The notes: generated from the letters alone by a model not told the origin. 23,261 bases of DNA from UBA349 sp964444115 (GCA_964444115.1 CAYUFT010000024.1:1-23261), one strand, 5' to 3'; positions 1 to 8,291 are shown, numbered from the stretch's first letter. A program made the numbers and translations.

Positions 1-4
1 AATG

Positions 5-877
5 TTAATAATCAATGTATCTGAATTTTTTCTCCATTAACATGACTATTCCAAAGGCAATTAATCCCAGTACTAAGGAAATAATAATGGAACTGGTTTC
101 ACTTAAATCAATCTTTTGATAGGGTAATCTAAGGGTACCTAACATTAATCCCACCAGAAATGACATGGTAACATGTTCATGATTCCTTAGAAGGTAATCC
201 AGTAACCTGGAAAATGAAAGTATACCAATCAAGGCCCCGGTCATGAAGGTTATGATTTCGGTAATAGATAGGCTATTCAGGGCATTGATCATGTACTCGT
301 ACTGGTTTAAAAGCAGTAGAAGGAAGGCTCCGGATATTCCAGGTAATATCATAGCACAGATAGCCAGCATACCAGAAAAGAAGATAATAGGTAAGGTGTG
401 ATTGGCGGAAATAGGATTCAAGCCTACGAATATAAAGGCTAAAACAAATCCAATAATTCCGAAACTGAGGTTCTTTACTGAGAAACCATCTATTTCAGAA
501 TAAACAATGTAGGCCGAAGCCAGAATTAAACCAGAGAAGAAGGCATAGGTGAAAGCAGCATAATTAGATAATAAAAAACCCATTAACTTGGAAAGGGTCA
601 ATACGGCTAATCCTATTCCCATAAGTAAAGGAATAAATAGCTGGAAATCAACTTCTTTTTTTAATATGCTCCACGATTCTTTAAATTGGCCCTTTAAAAG
701 TGGTTTTATAAATTTAAAGTTTATTTTACTAATGGAGTGTACTAAACGCTCGTATATTCCAGTAATAAGGGCGATGGTTCCTCCAGAAACCCCGGGCATG
801 ATATCGGCGGATCCCATAAAGAGGCCTCTTAAGAAAATTGATAGAAAATTTTTTAGTTTGTGATGGTAACTGGTCAT
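5..877 (-). CDS. DUF368 / PopT-type polyprenyl-phosphate transporter
   Basis: The 290-residue protein is very hydrophobic and has the two glycine-rich re-entrant motifs of the DUF368 family, PGVSGGT at residues 28-34 and PGISGAF at 179-185, which mark its internal repeat. DUF368 proteins of bacteria (PopT) flip undecaprenyl phosphate back across the membrane. Inference: in a methanogen with a pseudomurein wall, whose precursors are also carried on undecaprenyl phosphate, the substrate would be that lipid or a related dolichol phosphate. The ATG at 877 has a GGAG site (885-888 on the minus strand) seven bases upstream. The stop lies four bases from the window edge, so downstream neighbours are not visible. 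The family call is firm; the substrate is not. Confidence 0.88.
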   Translation of the reverse strand: MTSYHHKLKNFLSIFLRGLFMGSADIMPGVSGGTIALITGIYERLVHSISKINFKFIKPLLKGQFKESWSILKKEVDFQLFIPLLMGIGLAVLTLSKLMGFLLSNYAAFTYAFFSGLILASAYIVYSEIDGFSVKNLSFGIIGFVLAFIFVGLNPISANHTLPIIFFSGMLAICAMILPGISGAFLLLLLNQYEYMINALNSLSITEIITFMTGALIGILSFSRLLDYLLRNHEHVTMSFLVGLMLGTLRLPYQKIDLSETSSIIISLVLGLIAFGIVMLMEKKFRYIDY

Positions 878-1108
878 GTGAATTCTCCAGGATTTTGAAT
901 GATTTTAATTGGAAATTATATTTTGATTAAAAACTTAAACTTTATTTTAGTAATTCATTATATTATTATATTCTGATACTATCTCGATTTAGGTATTTAG
1001 AGATTATTTTCTTCTGATAATAGGATAAATAATTATAATATAATAAAAAGTTAACAATTTAAATTATTAATCTATTTATTGATGATTTGGCCCATTTTAG
1101 GATTCTAT

Positions 1109-1864
1109 TTATTCATTTTCCAAAAATTTATAAAAATCAGCCAGTATTATTAATAGATTAAATCCTTTATTAGTAATCATGTAATCGCCTCTTTCGTGGC
1201 GTTGTAGTATGAGTTCACTTTCCACTAATTTTTGTATGTGGAAGAGTAAATTACCTCCACGAAGGCCCGTTAACTCAGAGAGGGCGGTAAAGGATTTTGT
1301 CTCTGAGGCCATTGATTTGAGTATCTGTAGTCTTTGTTTATTGGATAAAGGTTCCAGTATAGTTTTAACCATGATTTCTTCGGGAATAGTGGAGATGTCT
1401 GGTTTTTCTTCTTCGTCGGCCTGGTATATTTGACGTGAACTAATAAGTTTTAATTGTTTGTCGAAAAGTGTGTTAACTTCAGAAAAGCAAACTTCACACT
1501 TATCAAAGGGTGCGCTTTTTCTTATTTCACTTAATTCGGCCTTTTTTTCGTCTATAGTTTCTTTGGAAACGGAATCTTGCTTGATGAGATCTGCATTATG
1601 GTTCAAGAACTCGGTGAATCTTGATTTGCAGGTGGGCCTCATTTCACAGGGATCCACCATACCTCTTTCCAAGTCGCTTTCTACATCATCGGCTACATAA
1701 GATGTGAGTGAATTAATAAAATCCTTTTTTAAATTTGCTAACATTAGATCAAGATATTCTTGATTGGACCTTTCCATCAAACGTTTAATATCCTGGTGTA
1801 TGGCCTCTAATTTGGCCTTACTGTCATAAATCTGCGGATTATTTAATTCATTCACATTTTCCAT
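1109..1864 (-). CDS. Winged-helix (ArsR-like) regulator with an N-terminal four-cysteine region
   Basis: The 251-residue protein has a C-terminal winged helix-turn-helix at about residues 165-240 (the stretch around LSNKQRLQILKSM and the LRGGNLLFHIQKL recognition helix), typical of ArsR-like archaeal regulators. The first 150 residues are charged and helical and contain two cysteine pairs, C73/C79 (CEMRPTC) and C123/C126 (CEVC). Four cysteines could hold a metal or Fe-S cluster, making this a candidate metal- or redox-responsive switch; that is inference. It diverges from the MTH865 gene, and the shared intergenic region has palindromes suited to autoregulation. I do not recognise a named orthologue. 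Confidence 0.8.
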   Translation of the reverse strand: MENVNELNNPQIYDSKAKLEAIHQDIKRLMERSNQEYLDLMLANLKKDFINSLTSYVADDVESDLERGMVDPCEMRPTCKSRFTEFLNHNADLIKQDSVSKETIDEKKAELSEIRKSAPFDKCEVCFSEVNTLFDKQLKLISSRQIYQADEEEKPDISTIPEEIMVKTILEPLSNKQRLQILKSMASETKSFTALSELTGLRGGNLLFHIQKLVESELILQRHERGDYMITNKGFNLLIILADFYKFLENE

Positions 1865-1935
1865 AATGTTTATTCTGGCTAAAATGACTGATAAAGGTTT
1901 CCCTCTTAACCTTAAAGGTCATGTTTGTGCATTGA

Positions 1936-1952
1936 AATATACTTAGTATATT
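1936..1952. promoter_or_regulatory. Perfect 17-bp palindrome, likely operator
   Basis: AATATACT-T-AGTATATT has perfect 8-bp arms around one central base. It lies in the divergent region, about 70 bp from each of the two start codons, and overlaps an A/T-rich TATA-like stretch when read toward the minus-strand regulator gene. A 9-bp direct repeat of its right half, TTAGTATAT, occurs at 1943-1951 and again at 1964-1972, exactly 21 bp (two helical turns) apart. The regulator encoded next to it is the natural candidate to bind here; that is inference. A/T-rich palindromes also arise by chance. Confidence 0.45.
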
Positions 1953-1981
1953 ATAATGACGGTTTAGTATATATTTATATT

Positions 1982-1993
1982 TAACTATAGTTA
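1982..1993. promoter_or_regulatory. Palindrome at the MTH865 promoter start region
   Basis: TAACTATAGTTA is a perfect 12-bp palindrome just downstream of the TATA-like stretch at about 1966-1980 (agtatatatttatat). With archaeal TATA-to-start spacing, transcription of the plus-strand gene would begin close to 2000, so a protein bound here would block it. The strength of this as a real operator is uncertain. Confidence 0.3.
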
Positions 1994-2025
1994 TAGTGTA
2001 AGTAAAATCAATAGGAGATGAAAAA

Positions 2026-2265
2026 ATGTCTGTTAAAAAAGAAATACATGCACAAATTGTTGGGGCCTTAGCCGGAGCAGATTTCCCTATAGCAACACCT
2101 GAAGAACTTCTGGGAGCATTTCCAGATGGAGCAGAAACCACCTGTAAATCTGGAGATGTTAAACTTAAAGCGGGCGATGCTGGCGAAGTACTGACTGCAG
2201 AAGATTTCCCATTTAAATCTGCCAAAGATGTGGCCGATGTAATTGTGGAAAGAGCAGGTTTATAA
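2026..2265 (+). CDS. MTH865-family protein
   Basis: The 79-residue acidic protein matches the MTH865 family of methanogens in length and in its helical layout (MSVKKEIHAQIVGALAGADF, then the EELLGAFPDGAETTCKSGDV segment and a VADVIVERAGL end). The family was described from an NMR structure of the Methanothermobacter protein and resembles an EF-hand-like fold; no biochemical function is established. The ATG at 2026 has an AGGAG site at 2013-2017, and a TATA-like element lies at about 1966-1980. A T-rich stretch follows the stop, so it is probably a monocistronic gene. It is divergent from the cysteine-containing regulator, which may control it (inference). Confidence 0.88.
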   Translation: MSVKKEIHAQIVGALAGADFPIATPEELLGAFPDGAETTCKSGDVKLKAGDAGEVLTAEDFPFKSAKDVADVIVERAGL

Positions 2266-2272
2266 TGCCTGC

Positions 2273-2288
2273 CACTTTTTTATTTTTA
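2273..2288 (+). terminator. T-run terminator after the MTH865 gene
   Basis: Directly after the stop codon the plus strand reads cttttttatttttatg, two T-runs without a strong hairpin, the usual form of an archaeal intrinsic terminator. Confidence 0.5.
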
Positions 2289-2320
2289 TGATTAATTATT
2301 ATTAAAAAAAGAAAATAGTA

Positions 2321-2782
2321 TTATTTATAATGGTATCCCAAAATCAGAACAAAGACTATAAATGCCAATAAAGCTATTAAAAGTGGCCAAATTTCTCCCA
2401 TGGAAAAATTTACCCGGGGTAGGAAGTTTCTCATAGACAATCCAGCTGTCATCTGTACCCATAAAGGTAATCCTATTGCTATGCCATTAATATTTAACCG
2501 CTTCTTTTCTTTCTGAATAGCCTGATATTCTTCATTAAAATCATTTTTTGGTGTGCTGCTCAGCCATCCAGATCCAAGTTTATATACTTGTGAAATATTT
2601 AAAACGTTTTTATAGTTATTCCTATAATTATTGGAAGCTTTACGCCAGCTTTCACGCTTAGCTTCTTTGCTGCAATCCTTTTCACGGGATGGACAATACT
2701 TCTGATTGGGTGATTTTACTTCAAAAGGATCACCACACCAATTACAATATTTTATTAAGGTAACTTCTTTATTCATACCCAT
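2321..2782 (-). CDS. Zinc-ribbon protein with a C-terminal membrane anchor
   Basis: The 153-residue protein has a CxxC / C / C set at residues 13, 16, 30 and 37 (CNWC, YCPS, DCS), a compact zinc-finger-like knuckle. A charged linker with many Asn, Tyr and Lys follows, then one hydrophobic segment at about 131-150 that would anchor the C-terminus in the membrane. I do not recognise the family. The start could be the ATG at 2782 or the in-frame ATG two codons later; no strong ribosome site separates them. A short leader with TATA-like A/T sequence lies upstream. The function is unknown; a membrane-tethered nucleic-acid or metal-binding role is only a guess. Confidence 0.72.
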   Translation of the reverse strand: MGMNKEVTLIKYCNWCGDPFEVKSPNQKYCPSREKDCSKEAKRESWRKASNNYRNNYKNVLNISQVYKLGSGWLSSTPKNDFNEEYQAIQKEKKRLNINGIAIGLPLWVQMTAGLSMRNFLPRVNFSMGEIWPLLIALLAFIVFVLILGYHYK

Positions 2783-3038
2783 TCGCCTAAATTAAAGATA
2801 TAAAATATATTTTCTAATTATTAAACTCTATTAAATTACACTGGTCATTATATAAAATAATTCTAATTAATCATTTATTATTTTAAGGTACTATATATTT
2901 TTAAATTTCTTGAAAAGTTCTGCTCCTTCACTTTTAATACTATTTACTCTTTTTGAGCATAAAATTATGATGGTTAAATATGCTATGAGACAGTTTAATG
3001 TCAAATTTTAAATTCAAGTTCATGGGAGTATGATTTAA

Positions 3039-3233
3039 ATGGGAAGGAAAAAGAAAATAAAAACTTCAAGAAAAAAGAAAATAAATAAAACTCCTCCAAA
3101 TCAAAAAATCATTGAAGAAGAAGATCTTTATGTTTCAAAAGGTTATGATAAATACATTTTTTTAGGCATATTCACTTTCGGCATAATATTCCTATTAATC
3201 TATCTTTCTGGCCTAATATTGGTTCTAATTTAA
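3039..3233 (+). CDS. Small lysine-rich single-span membrane protein
   Basis: This is a 64-residue ORF. The first 25 residues are very basic (MGRKKKIKTSRKKKINKTPP), a short acidic stretch follows, and one hydrophobic segment runs from about residue 39 to the end. The basic side would face the cytoplasm. A GGGAG site at 3024-3028 lies about ten bases before the ATG, which supports real translation. No family is recognised, and the gene stands alone between stretches of A/T-rich sequence. Confidence 0.6.
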   Translation: MGRKKKIKTSRKKKINKTPPNQKIIEEEDLYVSKGYDKYIFLGIFTFGIIFLLIYLSGLILVLI

Positions 3234-3398
3234 CTAATTTTATTTTATTTTAACATATTTCAATATCTTTAATGATAAGATATGGCGGGGAATAGATAAC
3301 TATATCAAAGTGGATTTTAGTTATTTATTTTTTAATATTAACTATAAATTATTTGAAAGTTATAAATCAAATTTTACAAATAATTGAAATTCTTTAAA

Positions 3399-3409
3399 AT
3401 AAAAAAAAA
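3399..3409 (-). terminator. T-run terminator of the SulP-antiporter unit
   Basis: Read on the minus strand, a run of nine T residues begins about twelve bases after the antiporter stop codon, with more T-rich sequence around it. This fits an archaeal intrinsic terminator. Confidence 0.5.
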
Positions 3410-3420
3410 TATAAAATATA

Positions 3421-4380
3421 TTAGCCCATATAAACCATTCTTAAACCAATATAAGTTATATATGATGCTAAAAGAATTATTCCATAGATTCTAGTTAGTT
3501 TCATGTCTTTTTTTAGCAGTAATAATAACAATATGCTTATTAAAACCAGTGCCGGACCATCTAAATTACTGGTAATGGTTTCTACTGGTATGGCAATAAA
3601 TAGAGCAGGTATTCCTAAACCTATGAGTATGTTAAATATATTACTGCCCAGTACAGTTCCCACGGCTAAGCGGCTTAATCCTTTACGTGCAGAAGTTAAA
3701 ACCGTGAAAAATTCCGGGGCAGTGGTACCAAAGGCCAGTAATATACCGGCTAAAGCTGCAGGAATATTTAGAATTTCTGCTAACTCCACAGTGGAATAGA
3801 CAATTATCCTACAGCCCACGGCCAAACCCGCAAGACCAATTATTAAATATAAAATCTTCTTTTTGGTAATAGGCTTTTTATGTTCATGGGGTACGGATAT
3901 ACCATTTACGGCGCGATCTTTTTTCTGGGCCCGGATCAATATCCAGAAATAAGCTAGATACATAATGGTCAGAATAATTCCCAATGTAAAGGTAAGTTCT
4001 CCAAATAAGAACATGAATATGGTCAATACTAATGCTGTTAAAAGGGCCATTATTCCGTCCCTTTTAATATCTTCTTTTTTAGCCACAATTAAACCGGTTA
4101 CTATGGTGGATATTCCTAAAATTCCAGCTATATTCCATATACTTGCACCTATGGCTACACTGATTCCCATCTCTGGATTTCCAGTTAAAATGGCTATCAT
4201 GGCCGAACCGAACTCGGGAAGTGATGTTCCCACCGCTGAAGCGGTAACTCCTAGTATTATTTCTGATATACCTAGTGCCAGGCCGATTTCTACTAAATTG
4301 TCCACGAATATGTCTGCTGATTTTATAACTAGAAGCAATGAAATGATTAAGACTGCTATTAGTGCCATGATTTCAAGCAT
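3421..4380 (-). CDS. CaCA-family calcium/sodium (cation/Na+) antiporter, YrbG type
   Basis: The protein (319 residues from the chosen start) has about ten hydrophobic segments and the two alpha-repeats of the CaCA superfamily: GTSLPE at 51-56 with GASIWN at 78-83, and GTTAPE at 218-223 with GSNIFN at 245-250. The acidic residues in these repeats form the ion site in NCX_Mj-like exchangers. The open frame runs 24 codons further upstream to 4452, but the ATG at 4380 has a GGTGAT site just before it and gives the normal family length, so I prefer it. The SulP gene lies 77 bp upstream on the same strand, so the two are likely cotranscribed. Ion selectivity (Ca2+, or K+/Na+) cannot be read from sequence. 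Confidence 0.88.
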   Translation of the reverse strand: MLEIMALIAVLIISLLLVIKSADIFVDNLVEIGLALGISEIILGVTASAVGTSLPEFGSAMIAILTGNPEMGISVAIGASIWNIAGILGISTIVTGLIVAKKEDIKRDGIMALLTALVLTIFMFLFGELTFTLGIILTIMYLAYFWILIRAQKKDRAVNGISVPHEHKKPITKKKILYLIIGLAGLAVGCRIIVYSTVELAEILNIPAALAGILLAFGTTAPEFFTVLTSARKGLSRLAVGTVLGSNIFNILIGLGIPALFIAIPVETITSNLDGPALVLISILLLLLLKKDMKLTRIYGIILLASYITYIGLRMVYMG

Positions 4381-4457
4381 GTTATCACCGGAAATATGTT
4401 TCCTTTTTCCAAATATATTATTATTTAAATATATAACATTGTTGTTTTTCAAAAATC

Positions 4458-5990
4458 TTATTCTAACATATCATCTGCAATCTTGTAATGGGGATCTTCC
4501 CAGTGATTAACCTCAATTATCTCGGAAGCATTGTCCAGTAACAGACGGCAATCTTCACTTAAATGCCTTAAATGGATCTTCTTACCGCATTTAGCGTACT
4601 TTTCAGTGATGTAATTTAAGGCCTCAATGGCAGAATGATCCCGAACACTGGATTGATTAAAGTCAATAATTACCTCATCCGGATCGTTTTTGTAATCAAA
4701 TATATCTTTAAAGGCAGTTATTGATCCGAAAAACAGAGGCCCTTCTATTTCGTAGTGTTTCACATTATCCGAGTCAATAGTGGTGTGGGCATGGATACGG
4801 CGGGCACTTTCCCAGGCAAAAGCCAGGGCTGAGATAATAACTCCTACAATAACGGCCGCGGCCAGGTTGTGGAATAAAACTGTTACTGATGCCACAATTA
4901 TCATCACGATTACGTCGGTTTTAGGCACCTTTTTTATTATTCTAAAGGAGGCCCACTCAAAAGTTCCAATGGCCACCATAAACATCACTCCCACCAGGGC
5001 AGCCATGGGTATTTGTTCCACCAGGGAGGCACCTGCCACCACAATAATTATTAATCCTAATGCAGCAGTAATTCCTGAAATTCGGTTTCTACCACCAGAG
5101 GTAACATTGATGATACTCTGACCAATCATAGCGCATCCACCCATACCTCCAAAGAAACCACAGACAGTATTGGCCACACCCTGGGCCACACTTTCCTTAT
5201 TTCCCCTTCCTCGGGTTTCAGTCATTTCATCAATTACATTCAGGGTCAGTAAACTTTCAATCAATCCTACCATAGCCATTATGAGTGCATAAGGAAAAAT
5301 AATGGCCAGAGTTTCTAAATTTAAGGGAACCATAGGCAGGTGGAATGCGGGAAGTCCTCCGGCAATGGAGGCCATATCCCCTACGGTTTTAGTGGGAATC
5401 TGAAAAACAATGGTAATGGCCGAAACAGCCATAATAGCAGCTAATGCGGAGGGAATGGCCTTACTAACCTTGGGTAAAAAGTGAATAATGGCCATGGATA
5501 GTCCTACAAAGGCTAACATAATCCACAGTACTGGTCCAGTGAGCCAGCTACCATCTGGTGTCTGAAACTGGGTAAATTGCGAAGTAAAGATGATTATGGC
5601 CAGACCATTTAAAAAACCAAACATCACGGCCTGGGGCACCAGACGAATGAATTTTCCCAACTTCAACAACCCAATAGTTATCTGTATGATTCCCATTAAA
5701 ACCACGGCAGCAAATAAATATTCAGGACCGTGCTGTATCACCAGGGCCACCACTACCACGGCCACGGCTCCGGTGGCACCAGAGATCATACCTGGCCGGC
5801 CACCAATCATGGCGGTGATTAGCCCAATAATAAATGCAGAGTAAAGGCCCACCAATGGATTCACGTGGGCAATAATGGAAAACGCAATAGCTTCGGGTAT
5901 AAGTGCCAGGGCCACGGTGGTTCCGGATAAAACTTCAGCTTTTGTATTTAAATTTTTTATTTTATTTTTTATTTTACTTATGAAAGACAT
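4458..5990 (-). CDS. SulP-family inorganic anion transporter with STAS domain
   Basis: The 510-residue protein has the SulP transmembrane core, with IPEAIAF at 31-37 and GGRPGMISGATGA at 63-75, followed by a cytoplasmic STAS domain at about 408-495 that contains the VRDHSAIEAL segment. SulP members carry sulfate, bicarbonate or other oxyanions; the length and domain order fit the prokaryotic BicA/YchM-like group, but substrate cannot be decided. The frame extends to a TTG at 6002, which lies directly against the AGGA at 6004-6007 with no spacer; the ATG at 5990 has a workable distance and is preferred. It appears to be the first gene of a unit with the downstream cation antiporter. Confidence 0.9.
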   Translation of the reverse strand: MSFISKIKNKIKNLNTKAEVLSGTTVALALIPEAIAFSIIAHVNPLVGLYSAFIIGLITAMIGGRPGMISGATGAVAVVVVALVIQHGPEYLFAAVVLMGIIQITIGLLKLGKFIRLVPQAVMFGFLNGLAIIIFTSQFTQFQTPDGSWLTGPVLWIMLAFVGLSMAIIHFLPKVSKAIPSALAAIMAVSAITIVFQIPTKTVGDMASIAGGLPAFHLPMVPLNLETLAIIFPYALIMAMVGLIESLLTLNVIDEMTETRGRGNKESVAQGVANTVCGFFGGMGGCAMIGQSIINVTSGGRNRISGITAALGLIIIVVAGASLVEQIPMAALVGVMFMVAIGTFEWASFRIIKKVPKTDVIVMIIVASVTVLFHNLAAAVIVGVIISALAFAWESARRIHAHTTIDSDNVKHYEIEGPLFFGSITAFKDIFDYKNDPDEVIIDFNQSSVRDHSAIEALNYITEKYAKCGKKIHLRHLSEDCRLLLDNASEIIEVNHWEDPHYKIADDMLE

Positions 5991-6022
5991 TTTATTAATC
6001 AATCCTTGAAATATTGTTTTAA

Positions 6023-6045
6023 AAGCGAAAAATACATTATCGCTT
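6023..6045 (-). promoter_or_regulatory. Small hairpin in the SulP leader
   Basis: AAGCGA at 6023-6028 and TCGCTT at 6040-6045 form a perfect 6-bp stem with an 11-base loop, 33 bases upstream of the SulP ATG. A TATA-like stretch on the minus strand (about 6060-6072, with another near 6090) would put it at or near the 5' end of the message. It may be only a chance hairpin. Confidence 0.25.
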
Positions 6046-6283
6046 GTCTGGTGTGCTTTTTATAATTTTTAATGTTTTAAATTTAAATATAGGTTATTTA
6101 AAGGCTTTAATAATTAAAATAGGTGAAAATAGGATTATTTTGTTAATTCCTAAATTTATAATTAAAATAGTAATTTATTAAATAAAAATAAGTAATAATA
6201 GAGGTTTTTAATAATGAAATAAACCCTTAAAATAACATTATTCTATTTTAAACCATTTTAATCCTATTAAATCTTGAATAAGA

Positions 6284-7648
6284 TCATGGTTTCATGTTTT
6301 CCGGGTTTCTATTAAAAACCTGGGCCTGTCCATTTCGCAATAGATGAATATTTTTACCGATGCGGTAACCTTCTTCTTCGGCCAATTCAGCATAAGCAGA
6401 TAACATTTCCAGATTTCCATGGGCTGGAATTAAATGTGCTGGATTGAGCATCCTTAAAAAATCACGGTGGTCTTCGCGACCAGCATGTCCAGAAACGTGG
6501 GCATTGGTGTATATTCTAGCACCCTTTGATTTTAACCGCATCTCTAAAAGATTACGGTTGGCCTTATTCAGAGGATTAGGTATAACTGGGGCGGAAATAA
6601 TTACATAGTCTCCTGCCTGTACTAGGAAACTGGTTTTATCATTGGCTATCCTAGGCAGAAGTGCATCTGGTTCTCCCTGGTGGCCAGTGGTTAAAAGCAC
6701 ATATTCTGATCGTTTTTCGTCAGCCAGGCTCAAGGCCCGATTAATGGATTTGGGACTACCATAAATACTGGCATTTTTAGGGAGGTCAAGTATTCCCATT
6801 TTTTCTGCCAGGCCACAATATCTTTCCATGGAACGACCCATAAGGAGCATTTTACGGTCACTCTGACCTACAATATCACATATGGCCTGCACTCTTTCAA
6901 TATGAGAGGCGAAAGTAGTGATTAAAATTCCCTGGTCATCTTTTAAAGGTTGTTCCAGTATGTCCTGGAGCACTATCCGGGCTATCTTTTCTGAGTGGGT
7001 TTTAACCTCCTCACGCTCGGCGGCACGGGTTGAGTCTACTATAAGACTCAAGACTCCTTTTTCACCCAGTTCCAGGAATCTTTGATAGTCTGGTGGTGGG
7101 GAGATTTTCTGATGATTATCAAACTTGAAATCATTAGAATAAACTATTATTCCCTCTGATGTGTGTAAAGCCGGTGTTACTGCCTGAGGTATACTATGGG
7201 TAGTACGTACGAACTCCAGTGTGATATCTGGTGATATCTGACATTTCTCACCAGAATTTAGAATCTGCAGGGGATTATTAAACTTGAACTTCCGTTCCCA
7301 TTTTGCAACTCTCTCTATGAGGGCCATGGTGAAAGGGGTTGCTATTATAGGGGCATCATATCGGTGGGCCAGTTTGGCCACAGCACCAATATGATCCAGG
7401 TGCCCGTGGGTGAATACAATGGCCTTTACTTTACCATTAACGTCCTTCATCAGGGTATCATCTGGTATTACTCCTCTTTCAATTAGATCTAAACTGTGCA
7501 TTTTGTCTATATTTGTATCTTCGTGAAGGTGTAGGCGGTCCAGGTGGATACCCATGTCGAATATGATGATTTCTTCACCAATTCTAACCGCGGACATGTT
7601 TTTACCTACTTCTTCATATCCACCAATGGCTATTATTTCAATTTCCAT
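6284..7648 (-). CDS. RNase J-type beta-CASP ribonuclease
   Basis: The 454-residue protein is a metallo-beta-lactamase / beta-CASP nuclease. The zinc motif HGHLDH is at 81-86, a further histidine lies in TTHSIP (H151), an aspartate in NDFKFD (about 173), and the beta-CASP region has TTGHQGEP at 320-327, SGHAGREDH at 386-394 and PAHGN at 408-412. Archaeal RNase J enzymes act as 5'-to-3' exonucleases in RNA turnover. The ATG at 7648 has an AGGAGA site six bases upstream. The familiar isoprenoid-biosynthesis neighbours seen around one RNase J gene in other Methanobacteriales are absent here. It is probably its own transcript. Confidence 0.92.
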   Translation of the reverse strand: MEIEIIAIGGYEEVGKNMSAVRIGEEIIIFDMGIHLDRLHLHEDTNIDKMHSLDLIERGVIPDDTLMKDVNGKVKAIVFTHGHLDHIGAVAKLAHRYDAPIIATPFTMALIERVAKWERKFKFNNPLQILNSGEKCQISPDITLEFVRTTHSIPQAVTPALHTSEGIIVYSNDFKFDNHQKISPPPDYQRFLELGEKGVLSLIVDSTRAAEREEVKTHSEKIARIVLQDILEQPLKDDQGILITTFASHIERVQAICDIVGQSDRKMLLMGRSMERYCGLAEKMGILDLPKNASIYGSPKSINRALSLADEKRSEYVLLTTGHQGEPDALLPRIANDKTSFLVQAGDYVIISAPVIPNPLNKANRNLLEMRLKSKGARIYTNAHVSGHAGREDHRDFLRMLNPAHLIPAHGNLEMLSAYAELAEEEGYRIGKNIHLLRNGQAQVFNRNPENMKP

Positions 7649-8291
7649 ATTTAATCTCCTAATTGTAGTTAATTCTTGTAAATTATTTCAGATTCTTTCT
7701 GAAAATAAATTATGAACTAGTATTATTGTTATTTTTAATTATTTTATGTTCTATTTTATTTTTATTCAATTTTATCTTTTAAGGGCTCTTTTTATAATGG
7801 TGATAGGTATAATTGATTATATTTAATATGTAGGATTAATCTTCTTTTTTATCATAATATTCATTTATGGCCTTTGATTAAGAGGCCGTTGATGAAATAT
7901 CTGGGACAGTAAGAGTTAAATCTCAAATATCAAGTAAAAAAAGTTTAAAAGATTATCCAAAATTTTTCAGCGAGTTGTCGGAAATTCTTATATGAACAAC
8001 TTCTGAATTTTTTTAAAAAAATGGAGAAAACCATTTAATAAAAATCCATTAAAATACAAAAAAAATTGATTAGTAAATAAAATATAATTGCTTATACCTT
8101 AATCCAGTAACATCCCTTATATACTTTACTGATATGGTGATCTGTTAATAACCTTATACTAACCTTATTTTAAACACTTAGAGAATTTCAGGTTTTAATT
8201 AAATAGATAATTATAAAATCATAATAATACAAAAATTCTTTAAATAATATTTTAATTGAATAATATTTATAATAAAAAATAATACTTAAAA
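7649..8291. other. 643-bp gene-poor region with hairpins and a possible gene relic
   Basis: No intact gene is visible. It must hold the RNase J promoter on the left and the promoter of the membrane-protein gene on the right. A hairpin, GGCCTTTGATTAAGAGGCC, lies at 7869-7887 (seven pairs, one G-T). A longer inverted repeat followed by a T-run lies at 7966-8014. The plus strand between the stops at about 7879 and 7996 reads as a protein-like stretch of about 36 residues (including VDEISGTVRVKSQ and LKDYPKFFSELSEIL) with no start codon, which may be a decayed gene. Confidence 0.5.
7966..8014 (+). terminator. Inverted repeat with T-run (terminator or end of a small RNA)
   Basis: TTCAG at 7966-7970 pairs with CTGAA at 8003-8007, and AGTTGT at 7973-7978 pairs with ACAACT at 7996-8001, leaving a small internal loop and a 17-base top loop. 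Seven T residues follow at 8008-8014. No gene ends just before it, so it would terminate either a relic gene or an unannotated RNA. Confidence 0.35.

Noticed and set aside
1848..2225. 125-residue minus-strand ORF over the MTH865 gene
   Set aside because: It is the antisense shadow of the MTH865 gene, rich in Ser, Ala and Pro, with no domain or ribosome site.
4381..4452. N-terminal 24-codon extension of the antiporter
   Set aside because: It is polar and Asn-rich, and the ATG at 4380 has the ribosome site and the family-typical start.
3965..4510. 181-residue plus-strand ORF over the antiporter
   Set aside because: Antisense to a clear CaCA transporter; its composition is that of a reverse-complement shadow and it spans two real genes.
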